A DNA stretch of 64,000 nt from positions 28,979,280 through 29,043,279 of the forward strand of contig JAPWDM010000008.1 of NCBI GenBank assembly GCA_035578155.1, in the 5' to 3' direction. Both the position numbers and the translations under genes were made by a program. The DNA is from Brachynemurus nebulosus (Eukaryota > Arthropoda > Insecta > Neuroptera > Myrmeleontidae). Of the stretch, positions 1-11,337 are shown in pieces. Every line of letters starts with the position of its first letter. Position 1 is the first letter of the stretch. The notes under the pieces were generated by a model. That model was not told the DNA's origin. It did not search any database and saw only the letters and a program-made list of their open reading frames with translations.

Positions 1-1801
1 ATGATAATCGAATTCAAGAATGTCACAAAAATTTTGTCTCAAAAATGTACAAAATATATGCGTATATACATATATAATATACAGGTATTTTGTACTCAAT
101 TTTAAGCAAATACGTATTACCGTTAGGAATGTCATATTTTAAACATAAACGTAAATATTTCTTTTCTATAATAAACCACAAAATACTTATAATTTTATTA
201 TTATCTAAAAATTCTAAAAATATCGTCCTCTGAAAATAAATGACCAAATTTTAAAAATCAAAACTAGGATGTGTGTAAATAGAAATAAATCATCATAGTT
301 AATATTTTTCAAAAAAATTTCATTAATTCGAAAAATGTCCTACTTTCTTTCCTTTAGTCTTCTTAAAAGTAAAAAAAATGTCTATGGTTGTATCATCGCT
401 AAAAAAAGTAAGAAAACGTGTTCTCAAATTCAAAATTTTTTTTTTGATATTTTGGTCATTTTTTTTACTTAAAAGTTTATTAAATAAATGTTTCAAAAAA
501 TTGTCAATAAAGTTTACAACATGGACAACATGGTTTTTTCTTTTTTGTACTTAAATTCCACTTAATTAATTAAGAATAATTCCATAACATTCTAGCGCTA
601 GAATCTCACTATAGATATTTGATAAAGAATTTTGAATGGAAGAAATATCTACATATGTATTAAATACATAAGTATGTAATATGTTAATAAAGTTGATCCA
701 GTCACGTCTCTTACATGGTACGGTAAATTTTGCTATAATACAACAGCCACCGACTTTGAACTAGCTAAGAGAATTTAGCCTCCACATTTAGCCGGAATCC
801 GCGATCAGTGTTTAACACACCTTCAGAAAGGTGACATCATTATTACCTTGGCTTACTGACATCACCAAGCAAGCAACTAGTGAGATACAGCGCCAATAAG
901 TTAGCCAGTGATTTATACACTTTATTTTATTCTTAACAGTTATTTTGTTGCGCCAGTGATGTTCGTTTTTCTTCAGTGATCAAAAAAAATTGTGTTATGT
1001 ATTTATTTAAAATAATTGTTCAGTTCAAAATAATTAATTTCAAGAGAATTTTATCACATTTTAATTAAAAATCGATTGTTAATTTTATTGTTTTCACAGT
1101 TACGATAAATATATTGTTGCGATATCAAAAAAATATTCACGTGGAATTTTTTTATTTTCATCTTATATCATTAGGTAATGATTTTCTGCATTCTTTCAAA
1201 ACATAATACTATCACCTTACAAAGGTTAACTATAAGCAAATGAAGTATAATAGTAATTTTATATACCTATACTTACCTACTTGAAAATTATTAAATAAAT
1301 TAAGTGTTACACTGTAACATATTAACAAGACCATATACAGATATTTGTACATATTACTAGATATTTAAACACCTATTGTTGGGAAAACAATTAAATATTT
1401 TTATAAACTGTTTTATTTAACCAATATCTGCTGTTACCTTTCAATTTTACTGGGCTTTTTTTCAAAAATCGAAAAATTTTCTTATTAACTACAAATGTAT
1501 AGTTGGTTTCAAAAAAATCTGGGACAAAACTTGTATAGTAGTGTAAATTCGGCTACGTAAAATTTGTAAATGGTTACAACAGTCCTACTTCAAACTAATA
1601 AAATCAAAATTTGTCATAATAGACCTCTGTCGAATTTTAAATTAAATACAGTAGACCTACATTTTACCCGGTTTTTAGTCGAATTTTCTCCGAAAAATTA
1701 GACTTATACAGTCTATACGATAAAAGCTGCGAGAGGCGAGAGTAGGGGCGCTATCCGTTTTCGGACCCGTAGAACACGAATATGTAGAAAAAAAAATGTC
1801 T
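1..1801. other. AT-rich stretch, no gene recognised
   Basis: I see no coding exon or complete mobile element here. The sequence is AT-rich with many A and T runs. The short stretch at about 700-960 is less AT-rich, but no open frame or RNA fold stands out. It ends in a short (TA)n tract that is the target of the adjacent retrotransposon. Confidence 0.5.
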
Positions 1802-1823
1802 GATATATATATATATATATATA

Positions 1824-2210
1824 TATTGGGTTTAGGCAGGGAATTAGGTGATTTGATTAAAAGCAATAAAACACAATAATTATGTTTATATTTAATGTGT
1901 ATCCTTTCGTATTGGAGATCGACTTGAAAACTGACTAACTTTAAAAATCAAAATCAAATTATATATACCATTTTTCTAATACTTGCATTTAAAAAAAAGC
2001 TTAGATATGTGTCTTATGATACTTATGAATTTTACCCTAGTTCATTGAACTGTATATTCATTCTTTTAATATAAACATCCAAATATAAATTATAAAAAAA
2101 TTAATGTGACACTATCAAGTGCTTAACAGTAGACATCGTAGACGATATTACACCATATTACATATATCGTAATCGAATATATTTTTGCTTTAACAACACT
2201 AATTCCAATA
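1824..2210 (-). repeat. 3' LTR of the copia-type element
   Basis: 387 bp, 3' LTR on the minus strand. By eye it differs from the other LTR at about four substitutions (for example near 1885, 1933, 1937 and 2127) and two single-base A-run length changes, roughly 1% divergence. The short inverted ends TATTGG/CCAATA are intact. Confidence 0.93.
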
Positions 2211-2219
2211 CTCCCACTC
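2211..2219 (-). other. Polypurine tract (PPT) of the copia-type element
   Basis: The minus strand reads GAGTGGGAG immediately upstream of the 3' LTR. This is the expected place and composition for the plus-strand primer of a copia element. Confidence 0.8.
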
Positions 2220-2676
2220 AAAAATATAATCGATCAATGCAAAAGAAAGAATACACAATTATAATTTTATTTAATATATCTTTGGGGAAATACAATAGTA
2301 GTCCAACATTTGTTGCGTGGATTGGGAAAACCCCAACAAAACCCAATCAGACTACTGTATATATAAAAAAAATAATCATAAATAGTTTTCATTTATTATA
2401 TGATTATGATTATTGATTACATATTAATTATTTATGAATAATTTTAATTATTATTTATTATATATATATTGGTACATATTTATACTTGCACCTTCTTATT
2501 ATTATGTATTTATTCTATTTAAATATGTAGAAATATTGATAGATACCTATATATTTTTTTTATTAATTATTACTATAATTATTTTATTTTAAAAGTTACC
2601 AAAAAAATAGTTTTTATTATTATTTTATTAAAATCATTAATTTTATTATTAATTAAAGGTATAATTAAAGGTATCC

Positions 2677-3429
2677 TTAGTCTTCTAATCCAATTCCTTG
2701 TCTGATGCTCAAGAATCGGGTGGCAGGCAGTGGCTTCGTGAAAACATCCGCCAACTGTTCATCTGTAGAAACATATTTAAGAATTATTTGTTTTTGTTCA
2801 ATCTTTTCTCTAGAGAAATGATATTTAACATCAATATGTTTTGATCGTTTATGATCTGTAGGATTATTAGCTATTGCTATACAGCTATTATTGTCTTCGT
2901 AAATTGTTATTGGATTTGTTAATTCCAATTTTATACTTTTTAAAAGCGATTTTAACCAACACGCTTCTTTGACTCCTTCATAAAGAGCCATATATTCTGC
3001 TTCAGTCGAAGACGTGGCTACTGAATTTTGTTTTCTAGAATTCCAGGAAATTGTATTTAAATCATATAGCCTGAATAAATATCCCGTTGTACTTTTACGA
3101 TCTAGTTCGTTACCTGCCCAATCAGAATCTACAAATCCTGTTAAGATTTCTTTATAATCATTTTTCTTATAAATTAATTTTAAATTCAGGGAACCTTTTA
3201 TATACCTTAATATTCTTTTTAAATTTTGCCAAAGTTCAATATTATTTTTATTTTGGTATCTACTTAATAAATTTAAAGCGACACATAAATCTGGACGTGT
3301 ACATAACATAGCATACATTAGACTACCGATAAGATTTTTACAAGGTGCTTCATAGTAAGTATCTGAATTTAAACCTGTATAATTTAATTTAATTGGTAAT
3401 GGAGTGCTGACACTTTTACACTCACTCAT
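2677..3429 (-). pseudogene. copia pol remnant: RT C-terminus and RNase H
   Basis: An open frame of about 250 codons forming the end of the polyprotein. It begins in the RT connection region (CTRPDL, and LKRILRYIKG about 70 residues in) and continues into RNase H with its acidic residues visible in DSDWAG, STEAEY and EDNNS. It ends in KSKHIDVKYH-like and DVFTKPL-like copia C-terminal motifs (here SKHIDVKYH and ADVFTKPLP). The methionine at its start is internal to the ancestral polyprotein and not a real start. It is separated from the upstream pol frame by a frame change, a stop codon and a deletion at about 3430-3590. Confidence 0.9.
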
Positions 3430-3586
3430 ATTAAATTTATTTAAAACTGTTTTTAAATATGAACTTTGATCTAATGAAATTGTATTTTCTTTTCTTTCAA
3501 TATTTATATTTAAAAAAATATAAACAACGGTCTGCTAATGAACTTTCAAAATTGTATTTCTTCAATACTTGATCAAAATGTTCAAA
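3430..3586 (-). pseudogene. Deleted and frameshifted RT palm segment
   Basis: The upstream frame ends at a TAG just after KQSARC, where copia elements have Trp. Beyond the stop the same frame still encodes RT-like residues ending in ADRCLYFF. A different frame then resumes with SLDQSSYLKTVLNKF, which precedes the next open segment. Only about 160 bp separate two blocks that are normally much further apart, and no YVDD-type catalytic motif is found in any frame. I infer a deletion of roughly 50 codons that removed the RT active site. Confidence 0.85.
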
Positions 3587-5830
3587 CTAGCATCGAGCTG
3601 ATTGTTTTAGACCGTATATTGCTTTATTGAGTTTGCACACGTGATTATCTTTTGCTTTTATCCCTTCCGGAATACGCATATATATTTCTTCCTTTAACAA
3701 ACCGTTAAGAAATGCGGTTTTTACATCCATATGATGTATTAATAAATTGTATTGATTTGCAAAAGCTATAATCATTCGAAAAGTAGTTATGCGAGCAACG
3801 GGTGCAAAAGTTTCAAAATAATCTGATAAATATTCTTGGTTAAAACCTTTTGCCACTAACCTTGCTTTATACCTAAATAGATTTCCATGGGAATCATTTT
3901 TTATAGCAAAAACCCATCTACAATCTACTATATTTTTATTTTTTGGACAAGGTACTATATCCCATGTTTTGTTTTGTAAAAGAGATTTAATTTCTTCTTT
4001 TATTGCATTCTCCCACTGAGACCTATCATCGCGGTGTTTTATTTCTTGATATGATTTGGGAACATTATAAACTATCGACTGTGCACTTACATGGAAGTTA
4101 CTATCTTCCTTATAAGATACATTAGGCTTGTTTTGAAGCCGTGCACTTCGTCGTAGTTCTTTTTCAATTGACTGAGAGTTTTTGTCATCACGGTTACATG
4201 ATTTAGTATTAACTTCTTCTGTTTCTGAAACAGATTTGTTAATATTTTGACTCTCTTGATCATTACTGATTTTTAAACTTTCATCAGTTTTCTGTCTTTT
4301 ATTAGAGTTTTGATGTTCATTTTCTTCTATTTGCACAAACGGTCGCGTAATTTTGAAATTTGTTTCATCAAAAATAACATCACGAACTATTATGAATTTG
4401 TTCGTTTCTACATTCAGTACCTTATAGCCATTTTGTAAATACTCTACCAGAATCCCTTTAAAGGATTTTTTATCAAATTTATCCTTTCTTGTTTTGTCGT
4501 GTACATAAACTGTACAACCAAAAATTCTAAGAAGATCTAATCTAGGCTTTTTATTGTGCCATAGTTCGAAAGGAGTTTTATTTTCTTTAATGGCTTTAGT
4601 AGGTGTTATATTAAGTAAATATGCTGCAGTTAACACTGCTTCTCCCCATAATTCTTTTTCTAAACCTGCACCGTGTATCATTGCACGTGCTTTTTCAGAT
4701 AAGGTTCTATTCATGCGCTCGGCAATAGAATTTTGTTGAGGAGTGTATGGTACTGTTAAATGATACTGTATACCTTTCTGTGCACAAAACTCTTTAAAAC
4801 TATTTGACAGATATTCGTTCCCATTGTCGCAATATAAATAAGCTATTTTTAAGTTAAAGTGATTTTCACTTTTAGCGACATAATCTTGAAAAACTTTAAA
4901 TACTTCTGATTTATGAGAAATTAAGTAAACTACCGTATAGTGGGTATATTCATCTATAAAAGTTACAAAATATTTTTTCTCATCTATTGTCATGGGAATA
5001 ATAGGGCCACACACATCAGAATGAATAATAAATAATGGTCTCTTTACATGGTTTCTATCCTTTTGTTTTGAAAAAGGGAGCCTGGCTTGTTTTCCGTACA
5101 CACAAGCTTCACATAAATCGTTAGTGGGATTTTTTGATTCTAACAACTGAGTATCAGATAATAAATTATTTCTTTTTAATTCTAAGAATTTTGATTGACT
5201 AATATGTCCTAATCGTTCATGCCACAATTTATATGTATTTGAATGATTTTTATTTAAATTTGTTTGATTTGAAAACATTTTATTAATGTTAAAAATTACA
5301 CAAATTAAATTGTTTTGTGACTTACCAGTTATTATAGTCTTACCACCTTTTGTAATCGTCACCTTTCCAGTTTCACTGAATATTACCATCATTCCAGCTT
5401 CCTGAATTCGGCGAACTGATAATAAATTGTAGGGCATCTCAGGTGCATAATATACATTTTCTAGGACTCCTGTTATTCCTTGATCTGTGGTCACTCTTAT
5501 TGTTCCTTTCTTCAAGGCATGGACAACTTCGTTTCTTTTGGCAATAGAAACTTGAAGAGGCTTTTCCAGATCTTTCAAATGAGTAAAAACATCCTCACGA
5601 TTGACAAAATGATCTGTTGTTCCGGAATCCAATATGAATGTTAATTGATTTGATCCATTCATTTTATTATTTGCAAAATCTGTTCCATATCCGGTCATAA
5701 AGGCGAAACTTTCATTTTCATCATTAACTTGAACATTCTGAATTGTTCTTGGGCGCTCTTCTTTTTGAATCATTTTCTTATAATAATAACATTCTTCTTT
5801 TTCATGGTTTTTTTCTACCACAATAGTCAC
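3587..5830 (-). pseudogene. copia pol remnant: protease, integrase, RT N-terminal half
   Basis: A 747-codon open frame. It opens in the second half of the Gag zinc knuckle. The aspartic protease motif LDSGT is at residues 67-71, the GAG-pre-integrase motif LWHERLGH at about 202-209 and the integrase catalytic triad at D272, D335 and E371 (D-x35-E). RT block 1 includes the first catalytic Asp at D702 in MDVKTAFLNG. The frame is cut by a TAG at the expected Trp after KQSARC, so the YVDD half of RT is missing. The nominal GTG start is only the edge of the open frame. Integrase and protease look intact by motif. Confidence 0.92.
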
Positions 5831-5871
5831 ATTTTTTAAAATTATGTTTATTATAATTTTTATAGTTTTTA

Positions 5872-6618
5872 TTATTTTTTATTTTTTTGATAATTATTAT
5901 ATTTTGAAAATTTGTCAAATGGTCTTTGTTTAACACTCCATTTATTGTTTTTCCATTTTCTTCGTAAATCACTATTTTGTTTTGTTATTTTATTTTGATT
6001 TTTAATCTCAACATTTAACACTTTACCACTTATTTCACTTCTTTCGTTTTTTAATTTTACTTCATAGTCTAGTAATCTTGTTTTCACGAAAGCAAGACTT
6101 AAATTATCGTCTGATAATGTTTGAATTGCAGTAACAACCGAATCATATGAATTTGGTAGTGTTAATAACAACCTAGCAATTTTACTAGTTTCGTTTATGA
6201 TAGCACCAGCCGCTAATAATTCAACAACCATTTCATCAAATAATATAAAATGTTTTGCTAGAGGAATGTCTTCTTTGAATTTAAAACTTAATAATTTCTT
6301 TTCAATTGCAAGTTGAGTTGCCAAACTTTTTCTTTCATATATACCATCAAGTTTTTTTTTAATTATCTCACGAGCACTATCACTTTCCTGAGCGAAACCA
6401 ATCATAGAATCACTTAAATGTTCGATTATGATTCCTTTGGCAATCCTTCCACGTTGTTGCCAATCACTTTCATTCATTTCATCAGGACGATTTTTATCAA
6501 TCACTAATACTGCATCTTCTTCGGCTAATAAAGCTCGAATTCGAAATTTTCATATGCTGTATTTATAACCATCAAATGGTTTAATGTTTCTTTTAGATTT
6601 CTTTGTTTCATTATTCAT
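5872..6618 (-). pseudogene. copia gag remnant with premature stop and A-run frameshifts
   Basis: The capsid-type Gag reads from an ATG at 6618-6616, but codon 23 is TGA (6552-6550) where copia Gag has Trp. The frame then stays open to 5872 with copia-like blocks (IIEHLSDS, YERKSLATQLA, ELLAAGA, LLLTLPNSYDSVVTAIQTLS). It stops at TAA after a run of A's. A shift there exposes FKKCDYCGRK, the first half of a CX2CX4HX4C zinc knuckle. A second A-run (A7 at about 5811-5817) shifts the frame again before the His and last Cys (NHEKEEC). Both shifts are single extra A's, so real mutation or homopolymer sequencing error are both possible. Confidence 0.88.
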
Positions 6619-6734
6619 TTTCACAATTTAATTCGTCTATGTTATTTATTTTATTTATTTATTTTAATTGCTTATTTTTTTTAATTTTTTTTTTTTACAC
6701 AAAATTTGCGAAACTTATCACCTTTAGTTCGGTG

Positions 6735-6749
6735 CCTGGGCCCATAACC
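6735..6749 (-). other. Primer binding site (internal initiator tRNA-Met type)
   Basis: The minus strand reads GGTTATGGGCCCAGG directly after the 5' LTR. This is complementary to the anticodon-stem region of initiator tRNA-Met (CTGGGCCCATAACC), the half-tRNA primer known for the Drosophila copia group. Confidence 0.85.
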
Positions 6750-7131
6750 TATTGGGTTTAGGCAGGGAATTAGGTGATTTGATTAAAAGCAATAAAACAC
6801 AATAATTATATTTATATTTAATGTGTATCCTTTCGTATTGGAGATCGACTTGAAAACTAACTTACTTTAAAAATCAAAATCAAATTATATATACCATTTT
6901 TCTAATACTTGCATTTAAAAAAAAAGCTTAGATATGTGTCTTATGATACTTATGAATTTTACCCTAGTTCATTGAACTGTATATTCATTCTTTTAATATA
7001 AACATCCAAATATAAATTATAAAAAATTAATGTGACACTATCAAGTGCTTAACTGTAGACATCGTAGACGATATTACACCATATTACATATATCGTAATC
7101 GAATATATTTTTGCTTTAACAACACTAATTC

Positions 7132-7136
<5 letters not shown>
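6750..7136 (-). repeat. 5' LTR of the copia-type element
   Basis: 387 bp with the same TATTGG...CCAATA ends as its partner, and about 99% identical to it. It should carry the promoter and polyadenylation signals. I did not identify these precisely. Confidence 0.93.

Positions 7137-7204
<68 letters not shown>
7137..7204. repeat. (TA)n microsatellite
   Basis: About 66 bp of uninterrupted TA. It is the right-hand remainder of the tract into which the copia element inserted. Confidence 0.97.
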
Positions 7205-7207
<3 letters not shown>

Positions 7208-8110
7208 CCCGCCACCTTTTAATTTGTGTAGGGCCCCCCTATGGAAGTTAAGAGATGAAATTTGGTAAATGGGGCTCATTTTCGAGGCACCTCATACTAT
7301 CAAAGTGGGGTCAAATTTTGGGCAAATTTTTTTTCTGACCCGACCTTTAAGGGGGTGGTGGGGGGCGGAAAAGCAATAAAACTTTTCCAAACCGGTTTTA
7401 AATAATGTTTCGGTCAATTATCTATAACATATCCAAAATTCAGCTTCCTAGGATGATATGGTGGGAGTAGAGGGGGGAAAAACGATTTTCGCTGGATCTA
7501 ACAGGCCCCCAGCCCCCCAGAATTAACGTAGAGGGTTGAAATTTGGTGTGTTGATAAAGTTCGTACCTAGGTTGTGCTTTTTGGAGGTTTTAATATTTTA
7601 CCCCCACCCCCCTCATTTTTAAGCTACAATTTCATACATTTTCGACGTTTTCGAAGTTTGTACCACTCGCACAGATCACCCGAATAAACCTAGAGGGCTG
7701 AAATTTTGTATTCGGATTGAGTTAGTATCAAGGGGGTGCCTTTTGGGGGTCTCGAGTTTTAACCCCTACCCCCACCATTTTTATACCCAAAAGAACATGA
7801 TTTTTCTTGTTTTTTAACAGTTTCGTTCGGGTCAAAATCTCCCCAAATAAACCTAGAGGGCTGAAATTTGGTGTACAGGTTAAGCTAATAGCCAGACACT
7901 GTTTTTTGGAGGTTTCAACTTTTAACCCTTACCCCCACGATTTTTACGCCAATATTTCCTTAATTTTTTTGCTTGTTTTCTAACATGTCTAGAGACTCCA
8001 TAAGGAAACCTAGAGGGCTGAAATTTTGTACGTGTATTCAGTTAGTATCCAGCTAGTACCTTGTAGGGAGTCCGCATCACTTTTCCCCCCACTTCTCCCA
8101 TTTTTACATC
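7205..8110. repeat. Diverged tandem array, period about 155-170 bp
   Basis: The phrase AACCTAGAGGGCTGAAATTT recurs at about 7681, 7850 and 8006, with a weaker match at about 7516 and a faint one near 7240. Each unit also carries a pyrimidine-rich block (CCCCCACC) and ends in TTTTTA-type sequence. Units are clearly related but diverged, so this is an old minisatellite or a tandemly amplified transposon tail. No coding frame is preserved. Confidence 0.75.
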
Positions 8111-9030
8111 GGAATTAAATGCTATTGTTAAATGTGTTTTAAAAGCATTATGTTTATTCTAAATACAAGTAGGCGAATAGTAATTTTAAAAAATTTAAAA
8201 AAAAGTGAACTTACTTTTATGACAAATGAAATACATACATATTAAGTAATTTAAAAATGTTATTAAAGTCACTGTTTATTTATAAATTAGGAATTTTGGA
8301 TTTTTAGTATTTATAAAATAGAAATTTTGGATTTTTTTGGAAAGAAAAAATATCTTTATAAAGGCCTTCCAGTTTACTATTTAAGGTCCTTTTTTAATTT
8401 TTAAAACTAAAACATAAAGGCAATTAGCGGATAAACATGGGCAGGAATGTCCTCGTACGAATTGTGTTGGCTTTTTTTCTGCTACCTGTTTTCGGCACAA
8501 AATTGAAATTTACTGAGATACAGCCCTTAAATACTTAAAACCTTTTTTTAAAGCCTCGATCAGCCGAACACTCATCACCAGTTTTGAAACCAACAAAATG
8601 ACAATTCGGTTGTAGACTTTCAATCACATTTCGCTTGTAGACATTCAATACCGAAGATGAAGGGGAAAATTCGACTACCGTGATGGGGCCCCGCTGCTCA
8701 CGGCGTTTTTTATTATACGCGGTTAACTTTTCGACATGAAATTTTATTTTAGACGCATTAGGTTTGGTTACACAGTGTCTTCCTTATTCAGTCATGACAT
8801 CAAACCTTTTTTTGGTTTTTACTGATTTTTCAAAATTAAAAAACACTTAACAAATGAGAAGATTACTTTCAGAGAACCCAAATTATCCCCTGAAAATTAT
8901 ATTTAATTTTCCAAAATATTAAAAATGATGTTACATATATAAGCTTCAATCTTATTAATTTGTTAATTAAAGAGGATTTTGTTATAGAGCGAAACCCGCG
9001 TAAAATTAAAGCATAAAATTACGCAAATTA
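8111..9030. other. No gene recognised
   Basis: AT-rich, with a short GC-richer island around 8640-8720. No exon, TIR pair or RNA gene could be supported. Confidence 0.4.
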
Positions 9031-9035
9031 TATAC

Positions 9036-9485
9036 TGCGACCCGCGGCTTCGCCCGCCTTAAATTGGATTCAAGTCTTTAGTCCTTAGTATGAGCATAAA
9101 TTTTTAAAATAATATTAACCATAAATGCAATGTTTATTCATGGTAAATAATGTTTGTATACTAAATTTCATCAAATTCGGTTCAGTCATTTTACTGTGAC
9201 TAAGTAACTGGTTTTATATCCCACAGGAATCTTTAGTCGGAATAAGATTATCCTGTGTGTTGATTCATGGTAAATAATGTCTCTGTACCAAATTTCATTG
9301 AATTCGGTTTAGTTATTTGGGCATGATTGAGTAATTGGTTTTATATCCCCCAGGAACCTTAGAAAAGTTTACCCTATGTATTTATTTGATGTTCAAAGAA
9401 TCTGTATATCAAGTTTTATTAAAAATCAAATCAATCGTTTTAGCTGATCGAGCGACAAACATCCAAATTTTCAGATTTATAATAT
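9036..9485. repeat. RTE-like retroelement tail with a duplicated unit of about 115 bp
   Basis: It starts with GACCCGCGGCTTCGCCCGC. Two similar units follow at about 9140-9255 and 9256-9370, each with GGTAAATAATG, a phrase like AATTTCATCAAATTCGG, and TTATATCCC. It ends with a phrase like CGAGCGACAAACATCCAAA. Similar phrases are common in 3' regions of RTE-type non-LTR elements and derived SINEs in insects. The family assignment is recall, not a search result. Confidence 0.5.
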
Positions 9486-9861
9486 AAACAGATCAGTAGG
9501 ATCAGTCACTATTTACTATAATTTATAAATTTGTTAGATAATTTATTATTAAATTTGCTTTTTCTATAATGAAGTCCTCTTTATAAGCATATCTGGAAGT
9601 GGAACTTAACCCCCATATTTATATGAAAACCAAATCAATATAAGTACGCGGATTTGATATATGCAGCGTTTTCGTAGAACATAACTCCCGCGTAAGACAA
9701 GAGTATACTGTGTCATAGTATAATAAAACTATAACAAATCGAAGATCCTCCAATCATTATGGGCGGATGTAATTATAGTAATAGTAATAATTACCTAAAC
9801 CGTAGTAATTATAATAATAAACGATTTTGTCGTAGATTTTTTTCTGAAATTTTTAATTTAA
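9486..9861. other. No gene recognised
   Basis: AT-rich spacer. The start of the next TIR element is the only structure seen. Confidence 0.4.
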
Positions 9862-10303
9862 CCCATGGGGTATTTGACTAATTTTGGGAAACTATTTTAA
9901 AGTACACATATTTATGTATTATGCATGTATATATTTTCCTTTTTTTAAAAAATAATGCCAAAAATAATTAGAAAAAATTAATATTTTTTCTCAAAATTTG
10001 CGCGAAAACACTCATTAGTTACGTCACATTTTCTAAATAGTAACTGGTGTTTTATAACTAAGACAAAAACCGGTATTTAAAATAGTGACCCTAGTGGCGA
10101 TAGTATTGAAATACAAGAGAATTTAACGTCACAGTCCCTTTCTAATCACGTGGTTAACAGCCAAAAAATTACTTTTTAATTAATTTTTGTAGATTAATTA
10201 AATAATAACAGTTAGTATAAATTAGCATAATATTGTTTTTTTTTATAAATTTTCATTAAAAAATTGTTTTGTTTTTCCTTAATACTGTCAAATACCCCAT
10301 TGT
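9862..10303. mobile_element. Non-autonomous TIR element (ATGGGGTATTTGAC family)
   Basis: The left end reads ATGGGGTATTTGAC and the right end GTCAAATACCCCAT, giving a terminal inverted repeat with about 440 bp between outer ends and no ORF. The right-end sequence AATACTGTCAA-TACCCCATT recurs in degraded form at about 56057-56078, and a related pair (GGTACTTGACTG / CAGTCAAGTACC type) bounds 49137-49895. These look like one dispersed family. Confidence 0.6.
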
Positions 10304-10391
10304 GTGCTAGCGGTACTTACAAGTACCACGTTTTTTAGCCTCTACAGTCTCAGACAGATACCACAGATATTATATTACAACTACTTTCTTG

Positions 10392-10623
10392 CAATAGCGG
10401 ATTTACTCTAAGTGTCACTCTAGGCTCACAATCAATGAAAAATGCCGCCCCTAAAAAATTAATACAAAATTTCCGTCCCCCAAAAATCTGTCGCCCTTTT
10501 TAAAAACAGTATGTAAGTGGCGAGAAAAAAAAAAACTTCAAATTCTATATTTTCCCGTCCTTTTTGCCAAAATTTGCCGCCCTAGGCTCAAGCCTACTCA
10601 GCCTGCTGGTAAATCCGCCACTG
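10392..10623. mobile_element. hAT-type MITE with 8-bp target duplication
   Basis: 232 bp. It has an exact 8-bp duplication CTTTCTTG at 10384-10391 and 10624-10631. Ends are CAATAGCGGATTTAC and GTAAATCCGCCACTG, imperfect inverted repeats of the hAT CAGTGGCGGATTTAC form. The interior has runs rich in CCGCCC and no ORF. Confidence 0.88.
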
Positions 10624-10631
10624 CTTTCTTG

Positions 10632-11335
10632 GATAAATGATTTTTTACATATAGTTACGGAATATTTTTCACTTATAACACTGTCCCATATAGGTAAAAG
10701 ATTCATATTAAAAACTTTAAAATGAAAAATCAGTATCAGGTTTACCCTGTTACTTATCTCAGAATATTTTGAGTCACTCAACTAGGCACTGAATTGTTTC
10801 AAGAATTGTCAAGATTTTTATAAAACTAAGTTTACATACAACTATATAATTTTAAATAAAATTTACTTTTGTAAACAGTTTTTTTATCAAAAAAGAAAAG
10901 ATTCGACAACAGTATTTTTAAAAATTTAAAGTTATAGTGTAGTTATACTTGTATATTTATTCAAAAAATTCCCGTGTGTGTACTTTTGATTTAAGGCCAT
11001 AGCGAAATGTATCGAATGTATGAAGATGTCACTCCGGTACTACGAAATCCTAATATTAAAAATAAAAAACTAGTTAATTTCAAAAATATAAAAAAAAAAT
11101 ACACTTCAATATCAAAATACTGAGTTTTAAGAATTTTAAATTAATGGCCATACTTTATATGTAAATATTAAATAAATATGTGCTTAAAAAGTAAGACAAT
11201 TAATTAGTAACGTATGCATTATTTATTGTTATGATGTTGGCTCATAAAGTACACGTGTTTATTTGCTTAATTTCACAACTTGTACATTTCTAGTATCAAT
11301 TATTTAGGCATTTAGTTACCTATTGAATTTTTAGA
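10632..11335. other. No gene recognised
   Basis: AT-rich, no coding frame or paired ends recognised. Confidence 0.4.
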
Positions 11336-11337
11336 TA

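Larger units (their letters stand above)
1824..7136 (-). mobile_element. Defective copia-type (Ty1/copia) LTR retrotransposon
   Basis: A full-length 5.3-kb element on the minus strand. Seen directly: two 387-bp LTRs (1824-2210 and 6750-7136) beginning TATTGG and ending CCAATA, a 5-bp ATATA duplication on both sides (1819-1823 and 7137-7141), a PBS next to the 5' LTR and a purine tract next to the 3' LTR. Internal order is Gag, zinc knuckle, protease, integrase, reverse transcriptase, RNase H, which is the Ty1/copia order (integrase before RT). Both protein sequence and the internal tRNA primer site point to the Drosophila copia lineage. The coding region is broken by two Trp-to-stop changes, two single-base A-run insertions and a deletion in RT, so it cannot make a working polyprotein. 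Insertion was into a (TA)n microsatellite. Confidence 0.95.

Noticed and set aside
7049..7279. Open frames encoding poly(Ile-Tyr), also at 13758, 17891, 40766, 54228 and 54310
   Set aside because: They are translations of (TA)n microsatellites.
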